Origin: Petrolisthes cinctipes
Lineage: Eukaryota > Arthropoda > Malacostraca > Decapoda > Porcellanidae
NCBI GenBank assembly: GCA_033782935.1
Contig: JAWQEG010003707.1
Coordinates: forward strand, 83,750 to 147,749
Length of the DNA: 64,000 nt
Direction of reading: 5' to 3'
Shown: in pieces, positions 1-12,120 of the stretch
Position numbering within the stretch: the stretch's first letter is position 1
Layout of the letters: each line of letters opens with the position of its first letter
The notes under the pieces: generated by a model
What the model saw: the letters and a program-made list of their open reading frames with translations, nothing else
Databases searched by the model: none
What the model was told of the DNA's origin: nothing
Translations under genes and position numbers: made by a program

Positions 1-545
1 CTCCTGATTTAGTCTCATCCCTTCGAGTCCATGTACAGTTGAGCAAGTAAAATATGAATGTATATGTCCACATCTCGCTACCACTCAAAGTTTTAGTCAG
101 TCATGTTCCACTTTACATTTACTCTGGAGTCTTATTAATGCAGTGATAAAAATACCAGAATTTACTACAAAGACCTGAAAGATATTGTCATAAACACTAA
201 TTTTTTCTTGCACTTTCTACTTACTCAATTGTACCTGTCCGGTCTTTAAAAAAAAAATATTTTGCACTTACCAATCTCCTTGGTCATTTTTCCCACTCGT
301 CCATCACTTTATTTCTAGACCAGTATCTTCCTATTTCGTGTCTAAAGCGGATTTTCTCGAACATGAATCCTTTTCATCGCGTTTTATCTTCGGTACCGAT
401 ATTCTATTACGATGGTTTTAATGCACACAAATGTTTTCGTTAGTACTGAATTTCACGCCAATGAAGGTTTAAAAAATATTCAAATCCATTTGAGATTTGT
501 AACACTGATAGTAGAAATCATGGCAAATTGACAACACTACTCATC
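1..545. other. AT-rich upstream sequence, no gene seen
   Basis: AT-rich sequence with frequent stops in all frames. I see no coding region, transposon end or long repeat here. It is probably intergenic or distal promoter sequence of the gene that starts at 954. Confidence 0.5.
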
Positions 546-640
546 TCACCACCCACCATCTCCTATTGGACGAGGGACAGTCCTTCTTCACCTCACCTCA
601 CCACCCGCCATCTCCTATTGGGCAAGGGACAGTCCTTCTT
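546..640 (+). promoter_or_regulatory. 52-bp tandem duplication carrying inverted CCAAT boxes
   Basis: Two near-identical 43-base blocks lie at 546-588 and 598-640, with a 52-base period. Each contains CTATTGG, an inverted CCAAT box (ATTGG at 565-569 and 617-621), followed by GGGACAGTCCTTCTT. They sit 130 to 80 bases upstream of a TATA box, a usual place for CCAAT elements. Binding by NF-Y is inference from the motif alone. Confidence 0.5.
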
Positions 641-694
641 TTACCTTACTTAGGGCTATGGGTATGTCCTTCCCACCCCTACCCCAGTTTAGTC

Positions 695-732
695 TTTATA
701 AGGAGGTCGAGAGTGACGTTTTGCATTAGTCT
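695..732 (+). promoter_or_regulatory. Putative TATA box and initiator of the U-box gene
   Basis: TTTATAAG lies at 695-702. About 31 bases downstream is GCATTAGTC (723-731), close to the arthropod initiator TCAGT, which is the spacing expected for a TATA-Inr core promoter. The predicted start of transcription is near 728, giving a leader of about 225 bases before the ATG at 954. This is motif-based; alternative starts may lie at the later initiator-like motifs near 831 and 904. Confidence 0.45.
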
Positions 733-918
733 ACAACTTGACCCTATACTGGAAGGTTTGTCTGTGTACCTCTTCAAGTCATTCGTCAATAGTGTGATCG
801 AGATAGAAGAACATCGAGTGATATTTCGCGTCAGTCTCACACTTGACCTCCGAGAAGAAAAGATTGGACTGTGTGTACCCTTTTATCTAGAGTGATATTT
901 TATTCAGTCTTTTACTTG
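711..918 (+). repeat. Triplicated initiator-like block in the 5' leader
   Basis: Three imperfect copies of a roughly 30-base block occur at about 711-742, 816-848 and 890-918. Each reads GAGTGA, then a T-rich stretch, then TTAGTC or TCAGTC, then ACTTGA. The second and third contain the arthropod initiator consensus TCAGT exactly. Sequence after copies 1 and 3 (GGAAGGTTTRT) is also shared, so the original duplication was longer. The copies could be alternative start sites or simply an old tandem duplication. Confidence 0.5.
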
Positions 919-953
919 AGCTGTGAGTGGAAGGTTTATCAAGTGATTCAGCA

Positions 954-2847
954 ATGGAGCACAACACAGGTCACCCCGCCTCCCGCGTCTTGGCTGCTGC
1001 CCGTAACGACTTAGCCCTTCTCAAGGAACAGGGGGAGTCTTCCTCGCTGACTCACTGGAAGGTGTTTTGTTCTGTAGTGAACCTCTTCAACAAGCATTTG
1101 TGTCCTCATGACTTCGTGAAAACATTATATTTGGCCTGGATAGTGACCTACGAAAAATACGAGCAAAATCTAAGAGCCCTGTCCGCTATTCGACTGTTCT
1201 TGGTAAGCGACGCGCTGGAGTGTTTGGCTCGTCAAGGCGTGAGAGTGTTAGGCCCCTGGAAGGTCGCTGTTAAGGCTGTCATCGGATTCTTGCGGTATTG
1301 TGAACCAAAAATCTTAATGAAAGGAGGATTTTTTCATTCTGAAAGTGTCAAACTGTGGGTCCTGGATGTGTTCTGTGACGCCAATCTTTGCCCTGACATT
1401 AACATCCGCCTAGATATGTTGTTGATAATTCATGTGTGGCGGTGTGGGTGTAACTATGGAGTAATCCGAGGTGTGGACGTTGGTGAGCGTATAGCAGCAG
1501 GCCTGGTGCAACTGTATGAGTACATGAATGTCACACACCACTTCATTCCTGAGGACAGTAAATTTGACCTGTGTAGACCTTCATTCAGGGTCCTGTATTC
1601 CCTGAACAAGACGGGACACCTCACGGAAACGTTCAAGAAAGCCACCCAGCAGATCGAATCTCTGTCAGTTGGTCCAGAGGCTCGTTTCGTAGCCAGGATG
1701 GTGGAGCTGGTGAGTGGCGGTTTGGTGATGACCATGGAGAGGTTCCAGAGTAAGACACTGAATGCTGAAAATACCATGCAGATGTTTGAGATGGCGTTGG
1801 TACAGTTGGTTGAGCTGGTCTTCTCTATATACAACGTCGAGACCTTCTGCTACCGTGGTCTTAGCAAGGTGGCTTGTGTGGCTTATATCCAGGTGGCCAA
1901 GGCGAACTTTGAGTTACTGCCAGCCCTCAGTAGTCCGGAATTTGCCTTCCGCTGTGACTTCCTCAGGAAAACATTCGACAGGATTAGCGAAGTTCTTTTC
2001 AAGTCTCCCAAGTCCAAGACGCTGGCTCAGTTACTGATGGCAGACCACAAGGAGGAACTGGTGAAGATTACAGGAGGTGACTTCATACCACAGGACCTTG
2101 CACAGAGTTCCCAGGTCGCCAAGGACTGCCCAGAAAGGTAACGTTGACTTTCAATTTGTCTGGTTAATTAATTGAATAACTACAGTGGTTTTCCTTTCCT
2201 TATTAATTGTAACTAAGCAAGATTTGCGCACTTTAGTCGTCTGGTTGGCTTAATGGTAACTAGGTAAAACTTAGAAGTAAATAATATAAATAAACTTCAA
2301 TCCTCTCACTCCGTATGTTTATATATTTGCAACGCGGATTAGGTGAATTTTGAGTTAGGAATTTTGGAATAAGCGGGAATAAATAACGATGGTGAAATTC
2401 CGGATTGTGTAGTGTACTTTGTCCGATGTTGAGGCGGGAGTAAATGTATTCAAGAAGTGAAGTGATGTCTGAAGTAAAAACAATATTATTGTGGGTCTTA
2501 ACAAATATTTTTGAAGTACAAGTTGATATCGGGGTCAGGTTATGCATCAAATAAAATTAAATTTCTTTATTTAATGTTCTTATACATTCTACAGGTTCCT
2601 GGATGGACTGACGCAGACACCGATGGAGTCCCCAGTGTTGCTACGACGCTCCCAGGTGACGGTGGACGAGACTACCTTGGTGTACCTCCTCCTGCAGAAG
2701 GCCCCTCAGTGCCCCTTCACCCGCACACCCTTACATTATGGCTCCTTCTGCCGCATTCCAAAACTCCATCAGGAGATTCACGCCTGGAGGACCACTGGGC
2801 GTCTCAATGTTGACCACCAGGAGCCCAGTTCTTCAGCAGGGCACTAA
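954..2847 (+). CDS. U-box domain protein, UBE4-like (two exons, 478 aa)
   Basis: The coding sequence joins 954-2137 and 2595-2847 (1437 nt, 478 residues). The first in-frame ATG after the stop at 924-926 is at 954, in a good context (G at -3, G at +4). The splice is phase 2 inside codon 395 (AG|G, Arg), with donor AAG|GTAACG and acceptor CTACAG|G; reading continues in frame to TAA at 2845-2847. Residues 396-464 resemble a U-box, the RING-like fold of E3/E4 ubiquitin ligases that binds E2 enzymes: FLDGLTQTPMESPVLL, then VTVDETTL, then CPFTRTPL and a final IHAW. The order and spacing resemble the UBE4/UFD2 type, but the usual DP of 'DPIT/DPL' is DG and the 'SG' turn is missing, so the domain is divergent. 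Residues 1-394 look helical, without a signal peptide or membrane segment, and I do not recognise them. The protein is much shorter than UBE4A/B. Ubiquitin ligase activity is inferred. Confidence 0.82.
2138..2594 (+). other. Intron of the U-box gene (457 bp, GT-AG)
   Basis: It begins GTAACG and ends in a pyrimidine-containing tract followed by CTACAG. It is AT-rich with in-frame stops, and its removal restores the reading frame between the helical region and the U-box-like exon. A minus-strand open frame inside it is AT-rich noise. Confidence 0.8.
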
Positions 2848-2859
2848 TGAAGCTGAATC

Positions 2860-3240
2860 TTCAGTTACTGAAGGATGTCGTGTTGAGATGTGAGGAGTTC
2901 TTGCTGAAACTGAGAGATGTCGTGCTGTAATATGTGGTAACGGGGTTCTAACTGACGACGCCTTTCGGAAATTGGGAGATGATGTATTGTGAGATGTTGA
3001 GAATTCTAGCAGACGACAACTATAAAAACTGAGATAGGCCTTATCGTTCTTGCGAGATTTTGCTAACAACAAATATTAATTCAGAAATTGACATGTTGTG
3101 ATTTTTGCTTCTGGCGACGCACAGAAACAGAGGCACGGAGATACGACACAAAGATATGGAGATGTTGGGGTGTTGTGATATATTGTGACGTGAGTAGTAG
3201 GTTCCAACTAACAACACCTACAGAAACGTGTTGTTTGTGG
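2860..3240 (+). repeat. Degenerate ~60-bp tandem repeat in the 3' UTR
   Basis: Units begin with GAAACTGAG/GAAATTGGG-like sequence at about 2906, 2968, 3025 and 3084, so the period is 57-62 bases. Each unit continues with GAGATGTYGTG and then a TTCTARCWGACGAC-like segment. A partial unit precedes the first, and one or two further decayed units follow 3131. The copies are strongly diverged, so the array is old. Confidence 0.55.
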
Positions 3241-3480
3241 GAATTAATTGTGCTGAAAGGTTCGCCTGTAGGACTGTTAATCGCTCACACTCACACACAT
3301 ATATATTGTATATCAAATTAATGGGTCAGTGATAACTTAATGTGTCTACTCTGCTCATTCATTTTTTTCTGTATCTTGACTTTGTCCTTTTTTGTATTAT
3401 TGAAGCTGACAGTCATATTTTTCTGTTTGTGTTTCAAGGGATAGATGAAAGAATAAGAAACTTCCATGATGTATTTTTAT

Positions 3481-3710
3481 AATGAATTTTGCATTTCATA
3501 ATGAATTTTGTATTTCATAATGAATTTTGCATTTCATAATGAATTTTGCATTTTATAATGAATTTTGCATTTCATAATGAATTTTGTATTTCTAATGAAT
3601 TTTGCATTTCATAATGAATTTTGTGTTTATTAGTGAATTTTGTATTTCACAATATATTTGCATTTCATAATGGATTTTGCATTTCATAATGCATTTGTAT
3701 TTTTATAATG
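3481..3710 (+). repeat. 19-bp AT-rich tandem repeat, about 12 copies
   Basis: The unit is AATGAATTTTGCATTTCAT, repeated head to tail about 12 times with few substitutions (mostly GCATTT to GTATTT). It lies just before the polyadenylation signal of the U-box gene, so it should be in the mature mRNA. Confidence 0.85.
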
Positions 3711-3765
3711 TATATGTATAATGTTTTTACTATATATTTCATTTGTTTGTGTACCTCTTTGATGA

Positions 3766-3780
3766 AATAAAATAAATAAA
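3766..3780 (+). terminator. Polyadenylation signals (overlapping AATAAA)
   Basis: AATAAA occurs at 3766-3771, 3771-3776 and 3775-3780, followed by TTTGCTATTTTATATTGG, a T-rich downstream region. It is the first AATAAA cluster after the stop codon of the upstream gene. Confidence 0.6.
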
Positions 3781-3932
3781 CTTTGCTATTTTATATTGGT
3801 TATTTTGGGTTATCCTTCTTAGTTCATTTATTAAGTACAAACTGAACTGGATCCTTCCCTGTATTTGAGGGTAAATTTTTCACAGACGAAGATCCGAGGT
3901 TAAAAATGGAATATCAAATGCTCTGATGCAGT

Positions 3933-4100
3933 TAATTAAGGGATGAAGCTTTTGATGGTTGTTTTGGAGGATCATTAAAGCTTCCAAACAGTGTCATACA
4001 ACTGGTCTATATTAGTAACTCTGAGAGGATATGTTTTGTGGGACACTTTGGAGGAATCTGTAGCCGCCCAGTTTACCAATAAAATACAGTATTGGATGAT
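3933..4100. mobile_element. TTAA-type palindromic MITE, diverged copy
   Basis: The left end is TTAATTAAGGGATGAAG, followed by TTTTGGAGGATC and TTCCAAACAGTGTC. The right half carries the inverted counterpart (GACACTTTGGAGGAATCTG, then TTTACCAATA). This is the same fold-back plan as the better copies at 13631, 14609, 58926 and 63804. The right boundary is unclear. Confidence 0.5.
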
Positions 4101-4607
4101 TAGGGGGGAGACGGATTCCACAAAACAAATCATCTCATGGTTATTAATGTCATATCATATAATTGGGAGAGAGAACACACTTTTTAGTGAGAATATCTCT
4201 GGTAGACTATGTAGTATGGCAAAGTATGCTGTCAGGACCATCTCCAAGAAACAGCAAAATCTAAAACAGTAAGATGATGTGTTGAGGGCCTTCTGTAAAG
4301 AAAGTGTAGCTAAATGAAATGATAACATTAACGAAATGATATAACTCGACTCTAAAGGTAAGTACACACCGTCTCAGGGTTGCCTGTCGTCTGTCTCAGA
4401 AAAATCTTTTGTTTTGTCTCGTAACAAATCGCTAGACACTGTATCTGGGTCCCGTACACACCAAGATACTTTATCCAGCAAAAGTAGCGCAACAATGTCG
4501 CTAGACTGTTGCGAGATTGCCTCAAGAAAATCTTAATTTGTCGCTAGACTGTTCAGAGACAAGATACATGTCGCTCTGTGCAGGGGGATTTGCCAACGGA
4601 TGACGGA

Positions 4608-6300
<1,693 letters not shown>

Positions 6301-6430
6301 CACTCCATCAACACACACACACACACAGGCAATATCCGTGACAATGGTCTGAAAATATATGGACACTGAAAATATATTCCTACCTACTGACTACACACGT
6401 GAGTCATTAATTAAAGTCGATACCTACAGT

Positions 6431-6773
6431 TCATACCCTGTCTCGTGCCGCCGCCCACACTCTGTTGGTGGAGGTGTTGATGGGTGTTGGTAGGTGTTGG
6501 TGGAGGTTTAGGTTTGGTGGGGGGGGCTTGGTTTTGTTGAGAGTGATGGTGTTTGTTGGGGGAGGGGTCGAGGTGCAGCTGGTAACATTCTGAAGTAGGT
6601 TTTCAGTACAGAGAAAGGCGATGACTAAAGGAATGAAGCCCACTTAATGTCCCCACCTGTGAATTGATTTGTGAGAGAGATTCAAATCATGTCTACTTTC
6701 GATGGAGATGCCTAGACACATTCCGTAGTAAGGAGAAAGATGGATGGAGCTAGAGTGTTTCATAGTTGAGCTG

Positions 6774-6814
<41 letters not shown>

Positions 6815-7160
6815 GATGGATGAGAGTATGTAGATAGATGGATGGGTGTGTGTGGACGAGTTTAGCATGAGGGGGGGTGTTTGGTCCGGGGGTGAGACAG
6901 GGTGATCAATGGTTAAATCCCTTAGAGGCCCCAACACGTATACACACAATATATTATTATACACATACAATATCTGAACACTCTATATACACACACAATA
7001 TATACAGTACATACACAACATCTACACACGCTATATATATACAGTACACAAACAACATCTACACACGCTATATATATACACCTTATATATATATATATAT
7101 TGACACACTATACATACACACACAATATACATATACACACACAACCGTCACCAGTGTTAG
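6431..7160. repeat. Cluster of simple repeats (GGTGTTG-rich, TG, ACACAATATA)
   Basis: 6460-6560 is G/T-rich degenerate repeat. 6774-6812 is (TG)n. 6945-7145 is a degenerate ACACAATATATACAGTACAT-type repeat with units near 40-48 bases. Open frames here are His-Thr or Tyr-Ile low complexity. Confidence 0.75.
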
Positions 7161-7650
7161 GAATTCCTAGTGTGTAATCCTGAACTCATGGGTGTTTATG
7201 TGTGTTTTCCTGTTGTATTGCAAATTGTTTGTTGTTAGTCTCGAGATTTTGGGATGATGGGTGTGATTTCCTGCAGCATTTTAATTCGTTTGTCATTAGG
7301 TAAGATATATACAGTAACTAAAGACGTAAGGTGTTGTTTATGGGTTAACTATAATAGGCTTTGACTCATGAATATCAGTTTGCTGTTACATCAGTAATAA
7401 TACACCTGGTATTAACTAACGTAATATACCAAACTCGTTGTTCTGGGATTTAATTAACCCATCAGTCAACCAGTTAGCCTATGTCTCCAATCTATTTGTA
7501 TGTACCTGTTTAATTGTGCATGTAAAGTGATCTATCACGAGTTTCTTTCCATTTAGCTGCTATGTTAACACACATGTATCTTTGTGTATGTGTGTGTTCA
7601 GTTTGTGAGCTTGTATCCGTGTAAACGGGTATACCTTCGCATCATATAAT

Positions 7651-7724
<74 letters not shown>
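7651..7724. repeat. (TG)n microsatellite, ~74 bp
   Basis: A pure TG run that directly abuts a fold-back element at 7726. Confidence 0.95.
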
Positions 7725-7725
<1 letters not shown>

Positions 7726-7727
<2 letters not shown>

Positions 7728-7853
7728 CTTAAGACGCGTGAAACAGACACACTGAGCATTGGGCAGGATGGAACATTGTGTGTAGAGAGGCGCATCCTAT
7801 TTTATGCTTGATAAGTGGCGCATTTGAAGTGTGTCTGCTTCCTGTGTCCGCAA
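7726..7853. mobile_element. Fold-back MITE related to the copy at 38809
   Basis: It shares GTGAAACAGACACAC near the left end, TATGCTTGATAAG in the middle and GTGTCTGCTTCCTGTGTCCGC at the right with the element at 38809-38978. The outer parts are inverted repeats of each other. The TA-CAG termini seen in the 38809 copy are not clear here, so the exact ends are uncertain. Confidence 0.5.
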
Positions 7854-7859
7854 TTATAC

Positions 7860-9020
7860 GTATATTTGTGTGTGTGTCTTTCAGTTAGAGTGTGTGGGAA
7901 ATCACTGACCTACTTCTGCTGATGGTGATTACTTTCCCTCATCTCATATCCTGCTTCCTACTTCTGCTGGTTTATGTTCTAGTTATATACTGAAGCTATT
8001 GGCTGTTGCTTAATTAGTGAGTTTTGCTGTTCTTTAGTATGATCACTTTCTATTTAACCTGTACATGGCTAGACGACTGACACACAAGGTTAAATACACA
8101 CGATAAAAAAAAAAAAAAAAAAAAAAAAAACACACACACATCGCGCAAATGAGGCTCGATGATATCCTAAATGAACTCAGTGCATGGCTCGTGTTGTCCC
8201 TATTGCTTTCCACTACCATTTGTCAGAGGTGTCAGAATGGTTCGCGTGATGAGTTCGAGTGTAGAAATAGACTCAACACTCTTCATTATTTGCAAGTGTA
8301 TCCATCCAATGAGTACAAATACTTTAATATGCACATAAATGCCAAACAAATAAATGGTTGAGAAGTTTTCATCTCTAGCCAGTCATTTACTAAACACCTG
8401 TCTCAAAAGGATGTGTAAATTTTAAAACCGACAGAGTATATTAACTAAGAGGCTCGACACATGCACTCGTGGACAGAGTGATTAATTTTGACAGTCAGAT
8501 GAACACGACACACACACACAGACCAGAGGCAATAGAGGCCTTTACCTAGCATGTGACGCAAGCATGTTTCTCTACGTTGTTGGTCTTTATCAACACACAT
8601 ATATATATATATATATATATGAAAAATTATATATAAAACATCATTATTTTTGCTTATAATAATAAAGTTAATTCAGTTTCAGTTTTGTGGCCTGTAGTTA
8701 TTAAGGAAAGTTTCTTTTGTCTATGTCTCAGAGGTTGAATCTTTTCAGAGGAAGATTAAAAACTAATCATGAAGTTCCCCATTATGACAGGTTTTTCCTT
8801 TCTTCGCTAACGGCATTCAAGAATAAAGATAAACTATACTTTAAGTCAGATCCACATTCCTGCCAATTCCCCCCCACACTCTCCACGGTAAACTTCTTGT
8901 CGTCCATGGCACTATTTTATTGGGTTAATTAGGAAAGGCGCACAGCCCCCTACCAAAAGCCTAATTACAAAGTTCTCTCGTATGAGCTGTAAATATCTCG
9001 AAGATTGGAAGCCGAGGCGG
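7860..9020. other. No gene seen; short poly-A/CA, AC and TA runs
   Basis: Contains poly-A then (CA)n at 8105-8140, (AC)n near 8509 and (TA)n near 8600-8620. The 70-residue frame at 8149-8361 lacks recognisable features, and I do not consider it a gene. Confidence 0.4.
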
Positions 9021-9029
9021 CAGGAAGGA

Positions 9030-9500
9030 AGACTTTGGAGTGGAGAAAAATAATGAATGGGGAGAGAGGGAGGGGTGTGGAAAGATGAGTGGTGGGGTGA
9101 GAGGATGGGAGGGTGGTGCAGGGTGAGAGGTGGTGAGAGTATGTTGAGGGGGTGAGAGGTGGTGAGGGTATGTTGAGGGTGTGAGGAGGTGAGGGTAGTG
9201 GAGAGTGAGAGGTGGTGAGGGTAGGGGGGTGAGAGGAGGTGAGGGTAATGGAGAGTGAGATGAGGTGAGGTTAGTGTGGTGAGAGGAGGTGAGGGTAATG
9301 GAGAGTGAGATGAGGTGAGAGGAGGTAAGGGTAGTTGAGAGTGAGAGGAGGTAAGGGTAGTGGAGAGTGAGATGAGGTGAGGTTAGTGTGGTGAGAGGAG
9401 GTAAAGGTAATGGAGGGTGAGATGAGGTGAGGTTAGTATGGTGAGAGGAGGTGAGGGAAGTGGAGGGTGAAGAGGGATGAGTGTTGGGGTGAAATGAATT
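9030..9500. repeat. Purine-rich minisatellite (GGTGAGAGGAGGTGAGGG type)
   Basis: Units of about 24-28 bases built from GGTGAGAGGAGGTGAGGG and TAGTGGAGAGTGAGATGA alternate for roughly 470 bases. The minus-strand Ser/Thr/Pro/His frame of about 200 codons is a reading of this array. Confidence 0.85.
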
Positions 9501-9630
9501 GAAGAAGATGACCGTGACAGACCCCGAAGCACAAAGGAGAAAGAGATAAGAGAAGCATAACAACAAGCACGAAGGAATAAATAAAAAAAAAGGGGGAACA
9601 GCTGGAGACTTAAAATGGAGTTGCTGGGGT

Positions 9631-9943
9631 TTAAGGGGGTGCGGGAATAGGGGGACAGGCTTGGGGTGGGTAGAAAGCCTGTCCCCCTACTCCCGCACCC
9701 CTAAAGCCCCCCGCACCCCCCACCCCCCCTAAACCCCCGCACCCCCTAAACCCCCGCACCCCCTAAAACCCCTCGCACCCCCCTAAACCCCTCGCACCCC
9801 CTAAACCCCCTAAACCCCCCGCACCCCCTAAACCCCTCGCACCCCATAAACCCCCTAAACCCCCTAAACCCTCCGCACCCCCAAAACCCCCCGCACCCCC
9901 TAAACCCCCCCAAGCCTGTCCCCCTATTCCCGCACCCCCTTAA
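9631..9943. mobile_element. TTAA-bounded cassette, 36-bp perfect TIRs around a G-quadruplex minisatellite
   Basis: The left end 9631-9666 and right end 9908-9943 are perfect inverted repeats of 36 bases, both starting with TTAA (TTAAGGGGGTGCGGG inward). A second inverted copy of the inner part (9674-9703) makes an immediate hairpin with the left end. The interior is a C-rich array of CCCCCTAAACCCCCGCA-like 17-base units, so the minus strand has many G-runs. TTAA on both sides fits a piggyBac-type target duplication, but no transposase is present. Confidence 0.6.
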
Positions 9944-10019
9944 AGGGATGACCAAACCCTTATAATATTACCCAAGTCACCGGATGCAGGCAATTTCCAC
10001 CTACTGCAAGCATTGGGGT

Positions 10020-10990
10020 GAGAGGAAATGAGACTGAGAAATGATGAGTGTTTTTGAAGTGAGAGGAGATGACAATACTGTAAGAGTGTAGGGATATGAA
10101 AGCTCGAGAGAATGTGGAGAGATAAGAGTTTGAGTGAGAATGTAAAGAGATGAAAATAGAGACGAATAGAGTTTGAAGAAGAAAAAAAAAAGAGGTAAGA
10201 GGAGATGTGAGGGTGAGGAAAGATGAGAGTCCTGAGAATGTGGAGAGAGAATGAATGATTAACGTCGTAGTGAGACAAGAGAACTGGAAAGAGAGGAATG
10301 ATGGAAAGGAGAGAAGTGAGGCATGCAAGAAACGTTGTATGACCACTGCACTGTACGACTAGGAAGAAGGGTGTGTAGTGCCAGGAATATTATTATGATC
10401 GACAAAGGCTTCACCAGGAGGAAATCTGATTATTCAATGGATGCAAAGTAGTAGAGAAGCTTGGGTGCATTGACCTGTGAGGCAGTATGTATGTCTTGGT
10501 GATTCTGATATACGGAGAAGGAAGGACGGATGGAGAGCGCGATATTGATGTGAGGAGCATGAAGGAGGAAGGAAAGGAAGGAAGGAACGATTGATATTAA
10601 TGTAGGGAGACTCACCAAACGAATGAATGAAGGATTGGTGAATGGGAAGTAGTAAGCGAAGAACAAAACAGAATTAAGTATTAAACATCTGACCTGCAAA
10701 GCCATGTTCCTGTCCCCATGATTAAGATAGATAGAAGAAAAGAAGCAAGGATGGAATAGATGAAAGAAGGAAGCATAGAAGAAAGGAATAAATGTAGGAA
10801 GGAAGAAAAAAGGCAGAAAGGAAGCAAAGAAATATAGAAAGAAAAGAAGGAAGGATGGAAGGAAAGAAGACGGGAGGAAGGAAGGAATAAATAAAGGAAG
10901 AAAATATGTAAGAAAAGAAGGAAGGAAGAGGGCTGGAAAAAGGCAAACCAGAAAGGAAGGAAGGGTGAATGGATGAGCAGATGTGACGAA
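10020..10990. repeat. Degenerate purine-rich repeats (GAGATGA; GAAGGAAGGA)
   Basis: 10020-10345 contains variants of AGAATGTGGAGAGATGAGAG. 10555-10980 contains GAAGGAAGGAAAGAAG-type repeats. Long minus-strand Phe/Leu/Ser frames result from the pyrimidine-rich complement. Confidence 0.7.
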
Positions 10991-11560
10991 AGCAGGAACA
11001 TAACATGAAATATATTTATTATACAGAAAACATTCTATAAACCAGTTCCTCACCTTTACCTTCACACTGAATGGCCACTTCCGTGTATTCATCGATTCTG
11101 TCTAGACGTTGCTGCATTTTAATATATTGCTTCCTGAAAATGATGCAACCTACAACTGACCTGATATTTTATCGTCGCATATAAAAATCCTCGTTAATCA
11201 CAAGTGTTTTTAATTTATTTCCAATCAGTTTCGTCAACAAATTCCGACTCCAGGCGTAACTACTGTTGAAATAAGACTAGAATAATATAAAAAATCATCC
11301 ACGGGACAATTACCCAACATTATGATTAGGAAATCGGGGGAGGTGGAATTTACAGAATAGCTCTTCCTACAAGCCTATCATAATTTATCGTCTGTATCCA
11401 TGACTCGAGTAGCTGATGGTCATACACAGGAAAAACTCTGTAACTAATGGGAACATGTTGCAAAATTTTGTCCACAACACAAAGGAGAACGATAACAAGG
11501 GAAGAGAAAAATGATTTGTTGAGTGTCAGCACGAGTAAAATTAGTGCGACATGGATATGA
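10991..11560. other. Unique-looking sequence, nothing recognised
   Basis: No coding region, RNA gene or repeat seen. Mixed composition with many stops. Confidence 0.35.
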
Positions 11561-11565
11561 GGTAT

Positions 11566-11568
<3 letters not shown>

Positions 11569-11623
<55 letters not shown>

Positions 11624-11945
11624 CTTCTATGTGCTGTACGTGTATGCCTGTATTAATGCATGTGTGTGTCTACGTGTGCATGTATTTATGAAAGAGAGTA
11701 CTCTTGTGTGTGTATGAATGTTTGTGAGTGTATGTATGTGATCATATACTGTACGTGTGTGAGTATATTGGAGTTTTGCCTCTGGAAGCGGGCTTACGTG
11801 AACGTGTAAGCATCTTGATGTGTGTGTGTGTATAGTCTGTAAACGTGTGTGTCCATGTGTGACTTATGTATACGTGTGTGGTTGTGTCTGGATATGTGAG
11901 TGGAATTGTGCATGAATGTTTTTACAATATGCTTAGTGGTATATA

Positions 11946-11977
<32 letters not shown>

Positions 11978-12120
11978 TTATGAGTGTGTGTATTCACGTA
12001 TATGTGTGTGTATTCACGTATATGTGTGTGTATTCACGTATATGTGTGTGTACTCACGTATATGTGTGAGTGTTTGAGTGTATATGTGTACTTACATGTG
12101 TGTATATGAGTGTGTGCACA
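11569..12120. repeat. GT-rich block with (GT)n and 20-bp units
   Basis: 11569-11620 is (GT)n, and 11948-11976 is (TG)n. About 11983-12068 holds four near-perfect copies of GTGTGTGTATTCACGTATAT. Words such as TGTGTATGTG continue between them. Confidence 0.85.

Larger units (their letters stand above)
2848..3800 (+). other. 3' untranslated region of the U-box gene
   Basis: The sequence between the TAA at 2845 and the AATAAA cluster at 3766 has no coding signal. It contains two unrelated tandem repeats, entered separately. The expected mature mRNA is about 2.6 kb if it starts near 728 and ends near 3795. Confidence 0.6.

Noticed and set aside
927..953. Upstream GTG start giving nine more residues for the U-box protein
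   Set aside because: Eukaryotic initiation at GTG is unlikely, and the ATG at 954 has a good context right after an in-frame stop.
1454..1834. Minus-strand 126-codon frame and plus-strand 91-codon frame inside exon 1
   Set aside because: Shadow frames of the real coding exon.
9700..9905. Telomere or interstitial telomeric repeat
   Set aside because: CCCTAAA words occur, but inside 17-base GC-rich units and between inverted repeats; it is not a regular TTAGG/TTAGGG array.
9746..9955. Glycine-rich 69-codon minus-strand frame
   Set aside because: Reading of the G-rich minisatellite strand.
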